Source: Prostheceraeus crozeri (lineage: Eukaryota > Platyhelminthes > Polycladida > Euryleptidae). From it: 64,000 nt of DNA. The stretch spans positions 1 to 64,000 of the forward strand of contig CAJQUW010012432.1 of NCBI GenBank assembly GCA_907163375.1, read 5' to 3'. Positions 1 to 9,560 of this stretch are shown here, piece by piece. Below the pieces are notes generated by a model, which saw only the letters and a program-made list of their open reading frames with translations, was not told the DNA's origin and ran no database searches. The position numbers were made by a program, and so were the translations under genes. Position 1 is the stretch's first letter; the number at the start of each line of letters is the position of its first letter.

Positions 1-150
1 AGTTATTTTTGGAATCTTCTCACCTAAATGATAACCTTGACTATAAGTTTGTTTATTAAATCCTAATAGCTTTGACAATGATCTATCATGATTAAAATCA
101 ACTTGATGATTTTCGTCTAAAGTAAGAGAAAATTTATTAACTGGCGGTTC
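1..150 (-). pseudogene. Polinton penton-like (minor capsid) gene, C-terminal part
   Basis: The minus strand reads without a stop through this segment and contains a motif around LSKLLGFNKQTY typical of the C-terminal jelly-roll half of Polinton/adintovirus penton-like proteins. The N-terminal part of the same gene lies at 18,291-18,662, also on the minus strand. The 18.1-kb palindromic element separates the two parts. If the element and one copy of the 6-bp duplication are disregarded, the two halves are in the same phase, so this was one gene before insertion. The gene runs off the window start. Family assignment is from recognition of the motif; the split-gene reading is inferred from frame and target duplication. 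Confidence 0.7.
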
Positions 151-156
151 AACTGC
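151..156. repeat. Target site duplication, left copy (AACTGC)
   Basis: AACTGC directly precedes the left terminus of the palindromic element, and the same hexamer follows its right terminus at 18,285-18,290. Six base pairs is the duplication length known for Polinton integrases. Confidence 0.85.
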
Positions 157-207
157 AGTAGTAAGTAAAACTCCACTTCTGGATCGCGCAAGATGGCCGC
201 CGTCGCT

Positions 208-520
208 GACGTCCCCCCCTCTGGAACGGCAGAGTGTCGTGGTCGGCCGCCGTGGTTCTTTGAGTCTGACGTCCCCCCCCCTCTGGAACGACAGAGTGTC
301 GTGGTGTACCGGCCAAGTGAGTCCGCAAGGTTCGCTGACGTCCCCCCCCTCTGGAACGACAGAGTGTCGTGGTGTACCGGCCAAGTGAGTCCGCAAGGTT
401 CGCTGACGTCCCCCCCCTGGCCGGCCTCGTATAGCGCGCGGTGATGTGCTGTCGAGGTTGGCGTGGTGTGCCGGCCAGGTTGGCGTGGTGTGCCGGCCAG
501 GTTGGGAGGGTGGACTGTTG
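208..520 (+). repeat. GC-rich subterminal tandem repeats, left end
   Basis: Units of 60-69 bp begin at 208, 268, 337 and (partial) 405. Each starts with GACGT followed by a run of seven or eight C and then a CTGGAACGACAGAGTGTCGT-like core. Behind them the short motif GGTTGGCGTGGTGTGCCGGCC occurs twice (about 458-501). The segment is much richer in GC than the rest of the element. ORFs reading through it on either strand appear to be by-products of the repeats. Confidence 0.8.
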
Positions 521-529
521 TAGCTGACC

Positions 530-1350
530 TGAAAAAATCCTAAGTGTCAGAGTGGCTGTGTATGGGTAAAATTTTGAAAATTTTCCAAAGTGTGGCATTT
601 CGACCTGGGACCGTCACCAAAACATTTTTCATCAAATTTCACTGACCTCCCCCCCCCTCTGGACAGCTAGCTTCGATCTTGGCTTCTAGTGGACGGATTT
701 TGTCGTGCAATAGATCGTTTGAAAGATAAGAGTGAGACAAATTCAGTGAAAGAAACGGCTTGTTCATATCTGTCTTCGTTTAGATGTGAGACGCCATTTA
801 AGATTTTAGGTCGGAGCTCACCTGAAAAAATCCTAAGTGTCAGAGTGGCTTTGTATGGGTAAAATTTTGAAAATTTTCCAAAGTGTGGAATTTCGACCTG
901 GGACCTTTACCAAAACATTTTTCATCAAATTTTACTGACCCCCCCGCCAACTTTGGTTCTAATGGACGGATTTTGTCTTACAGCTACTCGTTTGAAAGAG
1001 GAGAAAAAACTGCTCGACGACATTTTTGCCGCTAGTCAATCGGACCAGCCGTTCAAAAGTTAGAGCTGTTACAAGATTTTAGGTCGGAGCTCACCTGAAA
1101 AAATCCTAAGTGTCAGAGTGGCTTTGTATGGGTAAAATTTTGAAAATTTTCCAAAGTGTGGAAATTCGACCTGGGACCTTTACCAAACCATTTTTCATCA
1201 AATTTCTCCAATCGAGGGGGGAGGGGGGTCAGTGAAATTTGATGAAAACTGTTTTGGTAAAGGTCCCAGGTCGAAATTCGGAAGTTTTAAATTTTTCAAA
1301 ATTTTCACCACACTGGAGCTCTCACACTTAGGAATTTTTTCACTTGTGGC
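530..1350 (+). repeat. Dispersed ~115-bp A-rich repeats, left arm
   Basis: A block starting CCTGAAAAAATCCTAAGTGT and ending in TTTTTCATCAAATTTCACTGACC is found at about 530-650, 815-945 and 1,090-1,205. A fourth, inverted copy runs at about 1,207-1,345. Each direct block ends in a C-rich run. No reading frame is supported. Confidence 0.7.
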
Positions 1351-1514
1351 ATGTTACATGGACATGTGCTGACGGACTAACTTCCCGTGGTCATATGAGA
1401 ATGGTTCAGGTGTCATATGATAGAGAATGATGAGACGAAGCGTTTGCAACAAACCGCATGTCGCTACGATGAATACTTTCGGAGATAGAGCCATTTTAAG
1501 TTTTCTTCCGAGCA

Positions 1515-1522
1515 TATATAAA
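1515..1522 (+). promoter_or_regulatory. TATA box and leader intron donor of gene Z, left arm
   Basis: TATATAAA lies about 20-30 bp before a likely start region. A consensus donor (GAG|GTAAGC) follows at 1,563. Acceptors are at 2,091-2,093 (TTACAG) and 2,106-2,109 (TCAG), the latter just before the ATG at 2,112. A 5'-leader intron of about 530-550 bp is inferred. The arrangement is conserved in the right arm. Confidence 0.55.
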
Positions 1523-2111
1523 CCCCGACAACGTAAGTCTGATCACTTCATCGAAAGACGAGGTAAGCGACGGTCGTCGCTCTGAGCTCCCGATATCGGG
1601 TGTTTCAAAGGACTCTATCTTTTGAAGTAGGCAAGCTATCTTCTTACTTCAAAGTTTGTATGATAGAGTTTGATAGTGTCTTTACTACTGATAAATTTTT
1701 TAAAAGTAGTATGAGTAGTAAAATGCGGAATTTTTTAAAATTCTTATTTTTCAGTTTTTTCAAAGTTTTAACATGTAGACTAAGGTTTTCAAGTATGCTG
1801 AGTTCAAATCTGCTATCAGATTTGAAATTTAACTAAGTCTAAGGCAGCTTTGAGGGGTTAGATCCCAGCTACTGATCACTACCTTTGACTCGGCGTTCCT
1901 GTTACCACTTCGGGGCAGTGACAATGATGTCTTCAGCTGTAAAGAGCGGGTATCGGGGAAGATCTCTCACTTCCCTAGTGATCAGTACAAGGCCTTCGGG
2001 CTGTCGACGGGATCGAGTGCCACTCACTACACTCTTTAGGAATATGACTGTACTACATGATTCCAAACTTATACAAATTTCATTATCTTACAGCTAACGA
2101 TAAAATCAGGC

Positions 2112-3237
2112 ATGGCTAATGACAAGAACAGAAAATATCATATCAAAATGTGTGTGTGCGGTCGAATAAATCGCAGTGCGGACGCCAAGGCGCATGTCAA
2201 GAAGGCGGGCACCGGCCACATGATTATCTTGAATAGGGTTGCGTGTGTGAAGTGTAGAGTGCTGAAGGGTGATGAGGATGAGGCGCGTTTCTACAGAGTG
2301 CATGCTGACTGTAGTGGAGGTTTGGTGAATGACTTGAGATTTACGCAGTTGATTGTGGAAGAGAGGGAGCGAATGTTGGCGATCGAGCGAGAGGGTAAGG
2401 TTGAGAATGTTGTTGAGATGTGTTGAGATGATGAGTTGGCGAGAGCGGTTGCGTCGTTGGAGGCTGAGATTGGGCGAAAGAGAGTGCTTGAGAGTGATGA
2501 TGAGGATGATGTGGATTTAGATAGGGAGCGTGTGAGGAGGTGGAGGAGTTGAGCTCTTCGTCGTCGGAGGTGTCAATCATTGTCATCACCGACCCCCCGA
2601 ATAGCTCATCTTCCCCAAAAAGTGAAGAGGGGTGGAGTCGAATGCAGGCGGCGAGTGTGGAAGGATGTAAAAGAAGTCATGGTTTCGCATGCAGATGGCG
2701 CATATTGGGGGTAAGAAGTAGAGAGTTTTGAAGAAGTGGAAGATGAAGTGGGAATGAGTTGGATAGTTGAAAAGATGGATCTGAATCGAAGAGTACGGAT
2801 GAAAAGATGAGAATAGCTAGTGTGACTGATGTGAAGATTAAGACCAGATTTTGAAGAGAAGAATGATAGAGTGAGAAGAGCGAGTCAGCGGAGAGAAAAA
2901 AGATGCAGAACGAAAGTTTTGAGAGATGATGAAAGGAGATGAGTTTGTTGAGAAGCGAGAATGTATTGGAGAGACTGTGGCTCGGACGGGGTGATGAAGG
3001 CAGGCGTAGGAAAAGGGAGCGCAATAGGATTTAACGTGGGAATGAGAGCGTTTGGTTGATTTCACATCTCATTCGGAGAATCAGGGCCCGAACACGCTCA
3101 ATCAAAAGCCTACGATCAAGAATATGTACAACGGCCATCCGACCAAGAAATGTCTGCATTGCCAGCCTAAGAATGCACGGTCCACTTACAACACATTCTC
3201 TAGTCGGAAGCGCCCGAGACTGCCAAAGGATGGCTAA
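2112..3237 (+). pseudogene. Gene Z, left-arm copy (zinc-ribbon plus coiled-coil protein), broken
   Basis: The gene starts at ATG 2,112 with MANDKNRKYHIKMCVCG. The first ~75 residues hold a cysteine pattern (CxC near 14-16, CxxC near 47-50, then HxxC) suggesting a small zinc-binding fold. A frameshift near 2,410-2,420 ends the frame after 104 residues. Homology to the right-arm copy continues through an acidic serine-rich stretch (2,540-2,640) and a degraded coiled-coil section. It ends in a C-terminal tail around 3,120-3,237 (YNGHPTKKCLH and RPRLPKDG motifs). No known family is recognised. It is the first gene inside a TATA promoter and probable leader intron. Confidence 0.6.
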
Positions 3238-3335
3238 CTTGGTAAGCTGAAAAGTAAATAAGAATAGTATATCCTATTCTAATACATATCATTTTCATAG
3301 GCAGATCTTTGCCCGCCTTCACCAGCCCAGTCACG

Positions 3336-3485
3336 ACACTCCCGAGAACGAACCATCGGCTCTCTTTGATGCCACCTTAGGGGCAAGACATGATAGAACC
3401 TCCACGCGGTTTGCCCTGGGCAGTCTTCGGGACTGGCGAAAACTATCATTTTATGTTGAAGCTGCTATCAGTCAACTTGCACGTT
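3336..3485 (+). repeat. ~150-bp regulatory-like repeat, left arm copy 1
   Basis: First of three copies in this arm. It begins CTCCCGAGAACGAACCATCGGC and ends in an imperfect stem with arms AAGTTGA and TCAACTT around CTGCTATCAG. A TATA box (3,507) and the ATG of gene Y (3,545) follow directly. Confidence 0.75.
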
Positions 3486-3506
3486 CGTGCGTCGCGTTAG
3501 AGGGGA

Positions 3507-3512
3507 TATAAA
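3507..3512 (+). promoter_or_regulatory. TATA box of gene Y, left arm
   Basis: TATAAA in GGGATATAAACC, about 35 bp upstream of the ATG of Y. It directly follows the ~150-bp repeat; the right arm keeps the same element near 15,155-15,165. Confidence 0.6.
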
Positions 3513-3544
3513 CCATGCCCTCTCAGTTTATTTTCAGTTCAATC

Positions 3545-3830
3545 ATGCAGACGCCGAACAGAATCAAGTCAGCTTCTCCTCGCGGACTGCATTAAGGCCA
3601 TAAAATTTATTTGATGAGTTTGTCAGGCTAAGAGGAGCAAGACAGAGTTTATAATAATCTTTGCTCGGATTGGCAATCCGATACAGCAACTGCTGTCCAA
3701 TCCAACGGAATGGCGCTACCATTCCACTTTTTAGCCCATGTACCAGTTAGTGTGGAAGTCGACAGTGCTACCAAAGAGAGAGTCAAAAGACTCTCTTTCA
3801 GCAGAATTGGTAGGGTGTTTGACTGACGTT
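3545..3830 (+). pseudogene. Gene Y, left-arm copy, broken
   Basis: Starts MQTPN like the intact right-arm copy at 14,856-15,122, but a TAA appears within about 20 codons and small indels follow. The 3' half still aligns with the right arm (VSVEVDSATKERVK-like stretch) in another frame. Confidence 0.6.
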
Positions 3831-3832
3831 AA

Positions 3833-3987
3833 CTACTCCCGAGAAAAACGAACCATCGGCTCTCTTAAGGGCCACCATGGGGCAAGATTTGATAGAACCT
3901 TCCTCGCGATTTTGCCTGGGCAAGGTCTTCGGACTGGCGAATACTATCATTAAGAATTGAATCTGCTATCAGTTCAACTTGAACGTT
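3833..3987 (+). repeat. ~150-bp regulatory-like repeat, left arm copy 2
   Basis: Same module as 3,336-3,485, here preceding the TATA box (4,055) and ATG (4,105) of gene X. Copies 2 and 3 share the central GGGCCACCATGGGGCAAGA segment almost exactly. Confidence 0.75.
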
Positions 3988-4054
3988 ATGCAGTCGATTG
4001 CTATCCCTGAAGCATTCTGATTCGCTGGTTGAGCAAGTTCATTGTTGAAAACCC

Positions 4055-4062
4055 TATATAAG
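4055..4062 (+). promoter_or_regulatory. TATA box of gene X, left arm
   Basis: TATATAAG, about 45 bp upstream of the ATG at 4,105 and downstream of a ~150-bp repeat. The mirror is at about 14,630-14,638. Confidence 0.6.
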
Positions 4063-4104
4063 CCAGAAATTTTGTAGCGCTTCTCATTCAATTTGAAGTT
4101 CACG

Positions 4105-4365
4105 ATGGAAGCGACATCTGCCAACAACATATCTCCGTCTTCATCGATGAAGACAACGCCATTCCCGAGTTCGGTCCGATCCTCGACGAGTGGGGATGAA
4201 GAGTGGATGATAAGAAGGGGAAGATCGAGAAGATCGTTTGGACGGATGGGGTGGGACTCCGAATACCACGTCGAATCCGAATTGGTGCCAGATGCACCAG
4301 CACGACCTCGCGCGGTATAGGGTCTATGACAACCTCACCATCAGACCCATTGACTATTCCCGCCA
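4105..4365 (+). pseudogene. Gene X, left-arm copy, frameshifted
   Basis: Starts MEATSANNI like the intact right-arm copy (14,335-14,589). An indel a few codons in shifts the frame, and the remaining homology is spread over two frames. Its 3' end overlaps the convergent W frame. Confidence 0.6.
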
Positions 4366-4754
4366 CTAGTCAACTTAAAGTCCCCCCCCGAGAACGAACC
4401 CTCGGCTCTCTTAAGGGCCACCATGGGGCAAGACATGATAGAACCTCCTCGCGGTTTGCCCTGGGCAGTCTTCGGACTGGCGAATACTATCATTAAGTTG
4501 AATCTGCTATCAGTCAACTTGAACGTTGCAAATGAAGTTCGGTGTAATACTTCCTTTCGACGGGCGTTCCTGTAAAGGGCGGCGGTGAAACCCGTAGCTA
4601 TGTATACCGCAAAGGACATTCGGCAATGGTCAATCTTGTTAAACCTCTCTGCGTCATGTTTGCAAGTGATTGCCTCTGTCTCAACGTAGTATGCATTCGC
4701 GCCAGGGCGACATTTAGCCAACTGTCGAAGGTTGCCTAAAACTTTCCATTGCAT
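4341..4754 (-). CDS. Gene W, left arm, outward-facing ORF of unknown function
   Basis: A 137-codon frame starting MQWKVLGNLRQLAKCRP. The first ~78 residues hold three cysteines and a hydrophobic stretch (FAVYIATGFTAALY) and are well conserved in frame with the right-arm copy. The second half is the translation of the ~150-bp repeat, so the true end is uncertain. Orientation is opposite to Y, X, A and B. Arm-to-arm differences in the first half are mostly replacements, which argues against strong constraint since duplication. It may be one exon joined to the V frame just upstream. Confidence 0.4.
   Translation of the reverse strand: MQWKVLGNLRQLAKCRPGANAYYVETEAITCKHDAERFNKIDHCRMSFAVYIATGFTAALYRNARRKEVLHRTSFATFKLTDSRFNLMIVFASPKTAQGKPRGGSIMSCPMVALKRAEGSFSGGDFKLTSGGNSQWV
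4381..4528 (+). repeat. ~150-bp regulatory-like repeat, left arm copy 3
   Basis: Third copy, lying between the 3' end of gene X and the 3' half of the oppositely oriented W frame. The second half of the W ORF is a translation of this repeat, which weakens W's C-terminal half as real coding sequence. Confidence 0.75.
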
Positions 4755-4775
4755 ACGTTATGAGAACCATGAGTT

Positions 4776-4973
4776 CTACCTGTCTCTATCAATGAGACGA
4801 ATTGATGAATGGAATGAAATGGGAGGACACTCACGCGCCACACACAACATAACACACTTCTCTCTTCCGTAGTCTAACAAGCTCTTTACACATGGATCGC
4901 AGTCGATTGCTATCCCTGTATCAGAAGTGTAAGCTATCTTAATTTTATTTAACACTATTTCATCTACCATCAT
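4776..4973 (-). CDS. ORF V, left arm, Cys-containing possible exon upstream of W
   Basis: A 65-codon frame with five cysteines (DCDPC, REKC, LCVAREC). It lies 20 bp upstream of W on the same strand, and a GT-containing boundary (GACAG|GTAGAA) lies at its end, so V and W could be exons of one gene. The right-arm counterpart (about 13,735-13,925) has a frameshift near 13,785. Real coding status is uncertain. Confidence 0.3.
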   Translation of the reverse strand: MMVDEIVLNKIKIAYTSDTGIAIDCDPCVKSLLDYGREKCVMLCVARECPPISFHSSIRLIDRDR

Positions 4974-4984
4974 CGCCCATATGA

Positions 4985-5310
4985 AGTGTCATAAGATTTA
5001 CAAGTTAGACTAAGCGTTCTACTATTTGTAAATGAAAGATATAGTTTCACCAGTTTACAAGTGAAAAATAAAGTTTCAATAGTGATATACGTTGGAAATA
5101 AGTTTTAGCTGTTTGTATATCAAAATAGAAGTTTCAAGAGTTTACAAGTTAGAAAATAAAGTATTCAATAGTGTGTATGTTAGAACATAAAGGTATAACG
5201 GTTTGTATAAAATAAGATCGCAATTTTTACTAGTTTACAATTAGAACTAAGTGTAAATTAAAATAAAATTATAACTGTTCACGAGTTTAAAGCGTTGATG
5301 CAACGATGAA
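4985..5310 (+). repeat. AT-rich short tandem repeats before gene A, left arm
   Basis: Degenerate ~29-34-bp units related to AGTTTACAAGTTAAAAATAA followed by AGTTTCAAT. The same unit builds the long central array. Together they bracket the A-B-C/D gene block. Confidence 0.7.
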
Positions 5311-5355
5311 CAATTAATAAGCCTAAAAGTTTTAGATTCACTTTAACATTACCAT

Positions 5356-6008
5356 ATGTTTACAGATAGAAATGTATCACAAGCAAAGCTACTTCATGAG
5401 TTAGTTTGCCAGGAGTGTATCATCTCAAACTTCTTTACTCCGTCGTTGAAATTTCATGCACGACGTTTTGCTAAACGAAAGTTAACACCAGAGGAGCGTA
5501 GGGGTGGGTGGTATAAAATACGCCCTTACAGCACTGAGAGAGTTGGAGTGCATGAGCTATGTACATTCTTTTTGACGACGAGAGGAGCGATTCAGCCGAT
5601 GGCGCAGTAGTTTTCCCAGAGCATGGAGGACATTGCTGTAGGTGACTCTAAGGACTATATGTCGAGCTGCCTTCAGTGATAGGCTTCCAACTCATGATGA
5701 AATGATGATATGCTTACGACCTACATTCAACCATTGGTGTGTATGCCACACACCCTCCCCCACAACGAGCATCCTGCTCCTACATTGTATTCATGAGTGT
5801 GGCTCAAAGTAGAAACTCTTGATTGATGAGACTTTGCTGAAATATCCAAGGCGCGTATTCAAGCGTATGGTCGCCTACTGTTGGAGTTTTATTATCAATG
5901 GCGCGACGACACCGACATTTGCCCACCACCGTGTTTTACCACACCTATACAACGGGAAGAATATAAATAGGTGTTTCAGGTCTCCCGAGAACGGTGAAAG
6001 GAGACGAT
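5356..6008 (+). pseudogene. Gene A, left-arm copy, broken
   Basis: ATG 5,356 opens MFTDRNVSQAKLLHELVCQEC and is open for 84 codons. A shift near 5,610 leads into a degraded middle. Homology resumes at 5,819-6,008 (LIDETLLKYPRRVFK). The whole gene would be about 210-220 residues. The protein has two cysteines near the start and a basic run (RRFAKRKLTPEERR). No family is recognised. It is followed within ~220 bp by the promoter of gene B, so A and B are separate transcription units in the same direction. Confidence 0.55.
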
Positions 6009-6108
6009 GAGCGCTAGCGGCGAATGAAGCATCGTGAGAGTGGAATCAACTTGTGAGCTGATTCTCCAATGAGGATTGTTGGTCTAATGAGAATCAAGCA
6101 TTCTCTTG

Positions 6109-6116
6109 TATAAATA
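6109..6116 (+). promoter_or_regulatory. TATA box of gene B, left arm
   Basis: TATAAATA about 110 bp upstream of the ATG at 6,226. The matching box in the right arm is at about 12,374-12,383. Confidence 0.6.
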
Positions 6117-6225
6117 GAGAGCCTTCCACAGTGAGAATCATTCCATCGTTGAATCGTACAAGTGACAAGTGACGCACATTCTCTTCTCTCTACATCCCTG
6201 TGTATAATATATTCCCAACCTACAA

Positions 6226-6956
6226 ATGGTAAGTCGCTACTTTCCATCCTCTCTCCTCTCTCTGAACGTAAACTTGATAGGAATCTTGTTTTATTTTCAG
6301 GCATCTTCTACATACTACTACACTGACAGGACAAAATGGTGGCCAGGCGTTTACAAGAGTTAGGCTACAATCAGATCATCTACAGCCTGCGGACCAGGTG
6401 AAGAAACAACAAAGGTACATAATCCTAACACCGCTACAGCGTAAATTTAAACAAGTCTTGCGTCATGAGGATCACAGCGTAGTACGGCGCGGAACGGGAA
6501 TGCTCCCGTCCACTGATGTGAAGATATTGAGCATCATATGGGGATTACATAACTCTTACACCAGTCCCCGTGAGTCCGTACATTCGCCACCAACTTGACA
6601 TTATTGAAGAGTACGTGACATTAAATATGGACATTCCTACTCCATCTTGCTCACAGAGTGGATGCGAGAGATGAAAAAGATACTCCCTATAGAAAGAGTT
6701 GGTGATCGGCAATCAACTTTGCCTACCATTATCACATTGGTGTAAGTTATTATAAAAAGGATGGAGATCAATCAATACCCATCAGATGGATGACTCGGAA
6801 AGGTACTTGGGATATCATTTTCAAAGTGAATGGACTATATTATGGTCAGACACAAGGATAACCAAAATAGCCTCTTGCTGCTCGATATACCACTGAATCC
6901 ATCCTATCTATTCCAAAGCCACCCAGCGTAGATGACATTATTGACGAAAATCCTTA
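6226..6956 (+). pseudogene. Gene B, left-arm copy, broken
   Basis: ATG 6,226-6,228 is followed at once by a donor GTAAGT and a 72-bp intron (6,229-6,300) ending TTTTATTTTCAG. The second exon starts at 6,301. Small indels near 6,315-6,360 and later break the frame that is intact in the right arm. The end of B overlaps the start of the RING-like frame of gene C/D. Confidence 0.65.
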
Positions 6957-7071
6957 ACGGGGGGTGGGTAGTACGAAAGCGCAAGTCGGACAAGAATGCT
7001 ACTTCCAAACGCAAGTCAAGGAAAGAGAATCTTCTAATCCTTTCCTAACACTACCCTATGACAATTCGCTT

Positions 7072-7780
7072 ATGTGCTTTGAGTGTCGTAGACGTGGTCT
7101 TATTAGATACATTTTACTTCTTCGTTGCCATCATATCATTTGTGTATTTTGTCGTGAAAAGCATCGATGTAATTCTTCATTTTGTAATATGTTATAGAAC
7201 GTTTCCTTAGATGTGTAAATTTCCGTTTTAGGCTTCTATCCTCATTTTTATGGATTGTGAGGGTGAACCTGTACAGGAGCTCAGTGCTATTGCTATGAAC
7301 AATTGGACATATCAGATTGTTAGTGTCTATCATCAACATGCCACCTGTGATCCCAATGTTGATCAATGGGCGAGAAAACACATTCATGGACTTAATCTGA
7401 AATATTTGCAAGACTATGGCTTTTCTTGTGAGACTGCTCTTCTTTTTGACTTTAAACGATGGTTAGCTGCTTTCAATGTTATACGCATCTTTTGTAATAA
7501 TCCTGGTAAGGAGAGGAAAGTATTTCCCAATCTAGTCATTAATGATATTTTGCTCCCACCTTGGGATAGTAGAGTGAATCAACACAATCAAGAAGTCACG
7601 AAACGTATTAAGGATTTGTGCGTTCCTATTTTGTCAGTTCGTTGTAGTAGCTACGTTCATAACCAATGCTTCTTTCCTCCTTACCTCAACACTGCCAAAG
7701 TCCTATATGGTTATCATTGCTCGCTATATGACAGTTACCAGCTGTATCTATTTTATCTGTTTCAAACCATTGATTTGTAA
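7072..7780 (+). CDS. Gene C/D, RING-like zinc finger plus DEDDh-type exonuclease, left arm
   Basis: The first part (7,072-7,197) encodes MCFECRRRG ... RCHHIICVFCREKHRC, a RING-like pattern (CxxC, CHH, CxxC). A second open part begins after a likely acceptor (GTTTTAG|GCT at 7,232) and runs to the TAA at 7,780. It resembles DnaQ-type 3'-5' exonucleases. Motif I is SILIFMDCEGEPVQELSAI (Asp 7,253, Glu 7,259). HIHGLNLKYL matches the segment before motif II. Motif III is HCSLYD (His 7,715, Asp 7,730), matching HxAxxD. The motif II aspartate is not obvious (CNNPGKER), so activity may be lost or use another residue. Whether the parts are one spliced gene or two is unresolved. Confidence 0.6.
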
Positions 7781-7929
7781 TGCATGCTTGTTACAGTTAA
7801 TTAAATGTTATTATGCGAACAGTTGTTGTTATCATGCAACGGATGGGTTAAACGAAGGGTGATCATATCTTTTTCAAATGACTGTGGAACATTGATTTCC
7901 CTGATGAAGATTTAAACAGTTAGATTTGA

Positions 7930-9412
7930 TGACGAATAAGATTTACTAGTTTGCAAGTTAGACTAAGCGTTCTATTATTTCTAAATGAAAGATATAGTTT
8001 CAACAGTTAACAGATTAAAAATAAAGTTTCAATAGTCTATGTGTTATAAATAAGGTTTCAGCTGTTTCTATGTTAGAAATAAAATAAAGTTTCAAGAGTT
8101 TACAAGTTAAAAATAAAGTTTCAACAGTGTGTACGTTAGAAATAAAGTAACATCTGTTTGTAAAAATAAGATTGCGGGATTTAATAGTTTGTAAGTTAGA
8201 CTAAGCTTTCCACTATTTGTAAATGAAAGATATAGTTTCAACAGTTTACAGATTACAAAATAAAGTTTCAATAGTGTGTATGTTAAAAATAAAGTTTAAG
8301 CTTTTTGTTAGAAATATAAAATAAAGTTTCAACAGTTTGTAGATTAAAAATAAAGTTTCAACCGTTTACAAGTTAAAAATAAAGTTTCAATAGTTTACAA
8401 GTTAAGAATAAAGTTTCAATAGTGTGTATGTTAAGAATAAAGTTCTGTCTGTTTATATGTTAGAAATAGAATGAAGTTTCACCAGTTTACAAGTTAAGAA
8501 TAGAGTTCTATCTGTTTGTATGTTAGAAATAAAATGAAGTTTCATCAGTTTACAAGTTAAGAATAAAGTTTTATCTGTTTGTATGTTAGAATAAAACAAA
8601 ATAAAGTTTCAACCGTTTACAAGTTAAAAATAAAGTTTCAATAGTTTACAAGTTAAGAATAAAGTTTCAATAGTGTGTATGTTAAGAATAAAGTTCTATC
8701 TGTTTATATGTTAGAAATAGAATGAAGTTTCACCAGTTTACAAGTTAAGAATAAAGTTCTATCTGTTTGTATGTTAGAATAAAACAAAGTTTTAACCGTT
8801 AAAAATAAAGTTTCAATAGTTTGCAAGTTAAAACTAATGTTTCAATAGTGCGTATGTTAAGAATAAAGTTTTATCTGTTTGTATGTTAGAAATAAATTGA
8901 AGCTTCACCAGTTTATAAGTTAAGAATAAAGTTTTATCAGCTTGTATGTTAGAAATAAAATGAAGTTTCAACAGTTTACAAATTAAAAATAAAGTTTCAA
9001 TAGTGTGTACGTTAGAAGAAAGTTTCAACCATTTACAAGTTAAAAATAAATTTTCAACAGTGTCTACGTTAGAAATAAAGTTTTATCTGTTTGTAAAGTA
9101 CGATCGCAGGATTTACTAGTTTGCAAGTTAGACTCAGCATTCTACTAGTTGTAAATGAAAAATATCGTTTCAACAGTTTACAGATTAAAATAAAGTTTCA
9201 ATAGTGTGTACGTTAGAAATAAAGTTATGACTGTTTGTGTGTGTGTTAGAAATAAAGTAAAGTTTCAACTGTTTACAAGTTAAAAATAAAGTTTCAACAG
9301 TGTGTATGTTAGAAATCAAGTTTTATCTGTTTATATGTTAGAAACAAAATAAAGTTTCAACAGTTTACAGGTTGAAAAATAAAGTTTCAACAGTGTCTGC
9401 GTTAGAAATAAA
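7930..9412 (+). repeat. Long AT-rich tandem array, left arm
   Basis: About 1.5 kb of degenerate 29-34-bp units alternating AGTTTACAAGTTAAAAATAA and AGTGTGTATGTTAGAAATAA types, each followed by AGTTTCAAT or AGTTTTATC. No coding signal is supported. ORFs here simply repeat the unit. Confidence 0.85.
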
Positions 9413-9420
9413 TGAAAGTA

Positions 9421-9560
9421 AGAACTTCATCGTATGAGTATTCAAAGCATGCTTTGTAAATCAAATGTGTGTAGTACTGACATGCTGGATTCTATCATGT
9501 CAGTACTACACACATTTGATTTACAAAACATGCTTTGAATACTCATACGATGAAGTTCTT
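9421..9560. repeat. Palindrome centre (head-to-head junction)
   Basis: The sequence up to 9,484 (GTAGTACTGACATG) is mirrored from 9,496 (CATGTCAGTACTAC). Between them is the 11-bp spacer CTGGATTCTAT. The ~60 bp on each side are almost identical, so single strands could form a long hairpin here. Confidence 0.9.

Larger units (their letters stand above)
157..9484 (+). repeat. Left arm of giant inverted repeat
   Basis: This arm mirrors 9,496-18,284. From the outside in it holds: GC-rich tandem repeats, A-rich ~115-bp repeats, promoter and gene Z, genes Y, X and W/V among three ~150-bp repeats, a short AT-rich array, genes A, B and C/D, then a ~1.5-kb AT-rich array. It is about 540 bp longer than the right arm. 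It keeps the fullest exonuclease reading frame but has broken copies of Z, Y, X and B. Confidence 0.9.

Noticed and set aside
149-598. ORFs on both strands through the GC-rich terminal repeats (also 17,846-18,369)
   Set aside because: They span tandem repeats, appear in several frames with the same peptide repeats, and have no promoter or conserved start. Best explained by repeat periodicity.
1600-1836. 78-codon ORF between the Z promoter and Z
   Set aside because: It lies inside the inferred leader intron, is broken by an indel in the right arm, and has a composition typical of T-rich noncoding DNA.
8834-9028. ORFs in the AT-rich arrays (also 10,197-10,397)
   Set aside because: They translate the 29-34-bp unit again and again; no other coding evidence.
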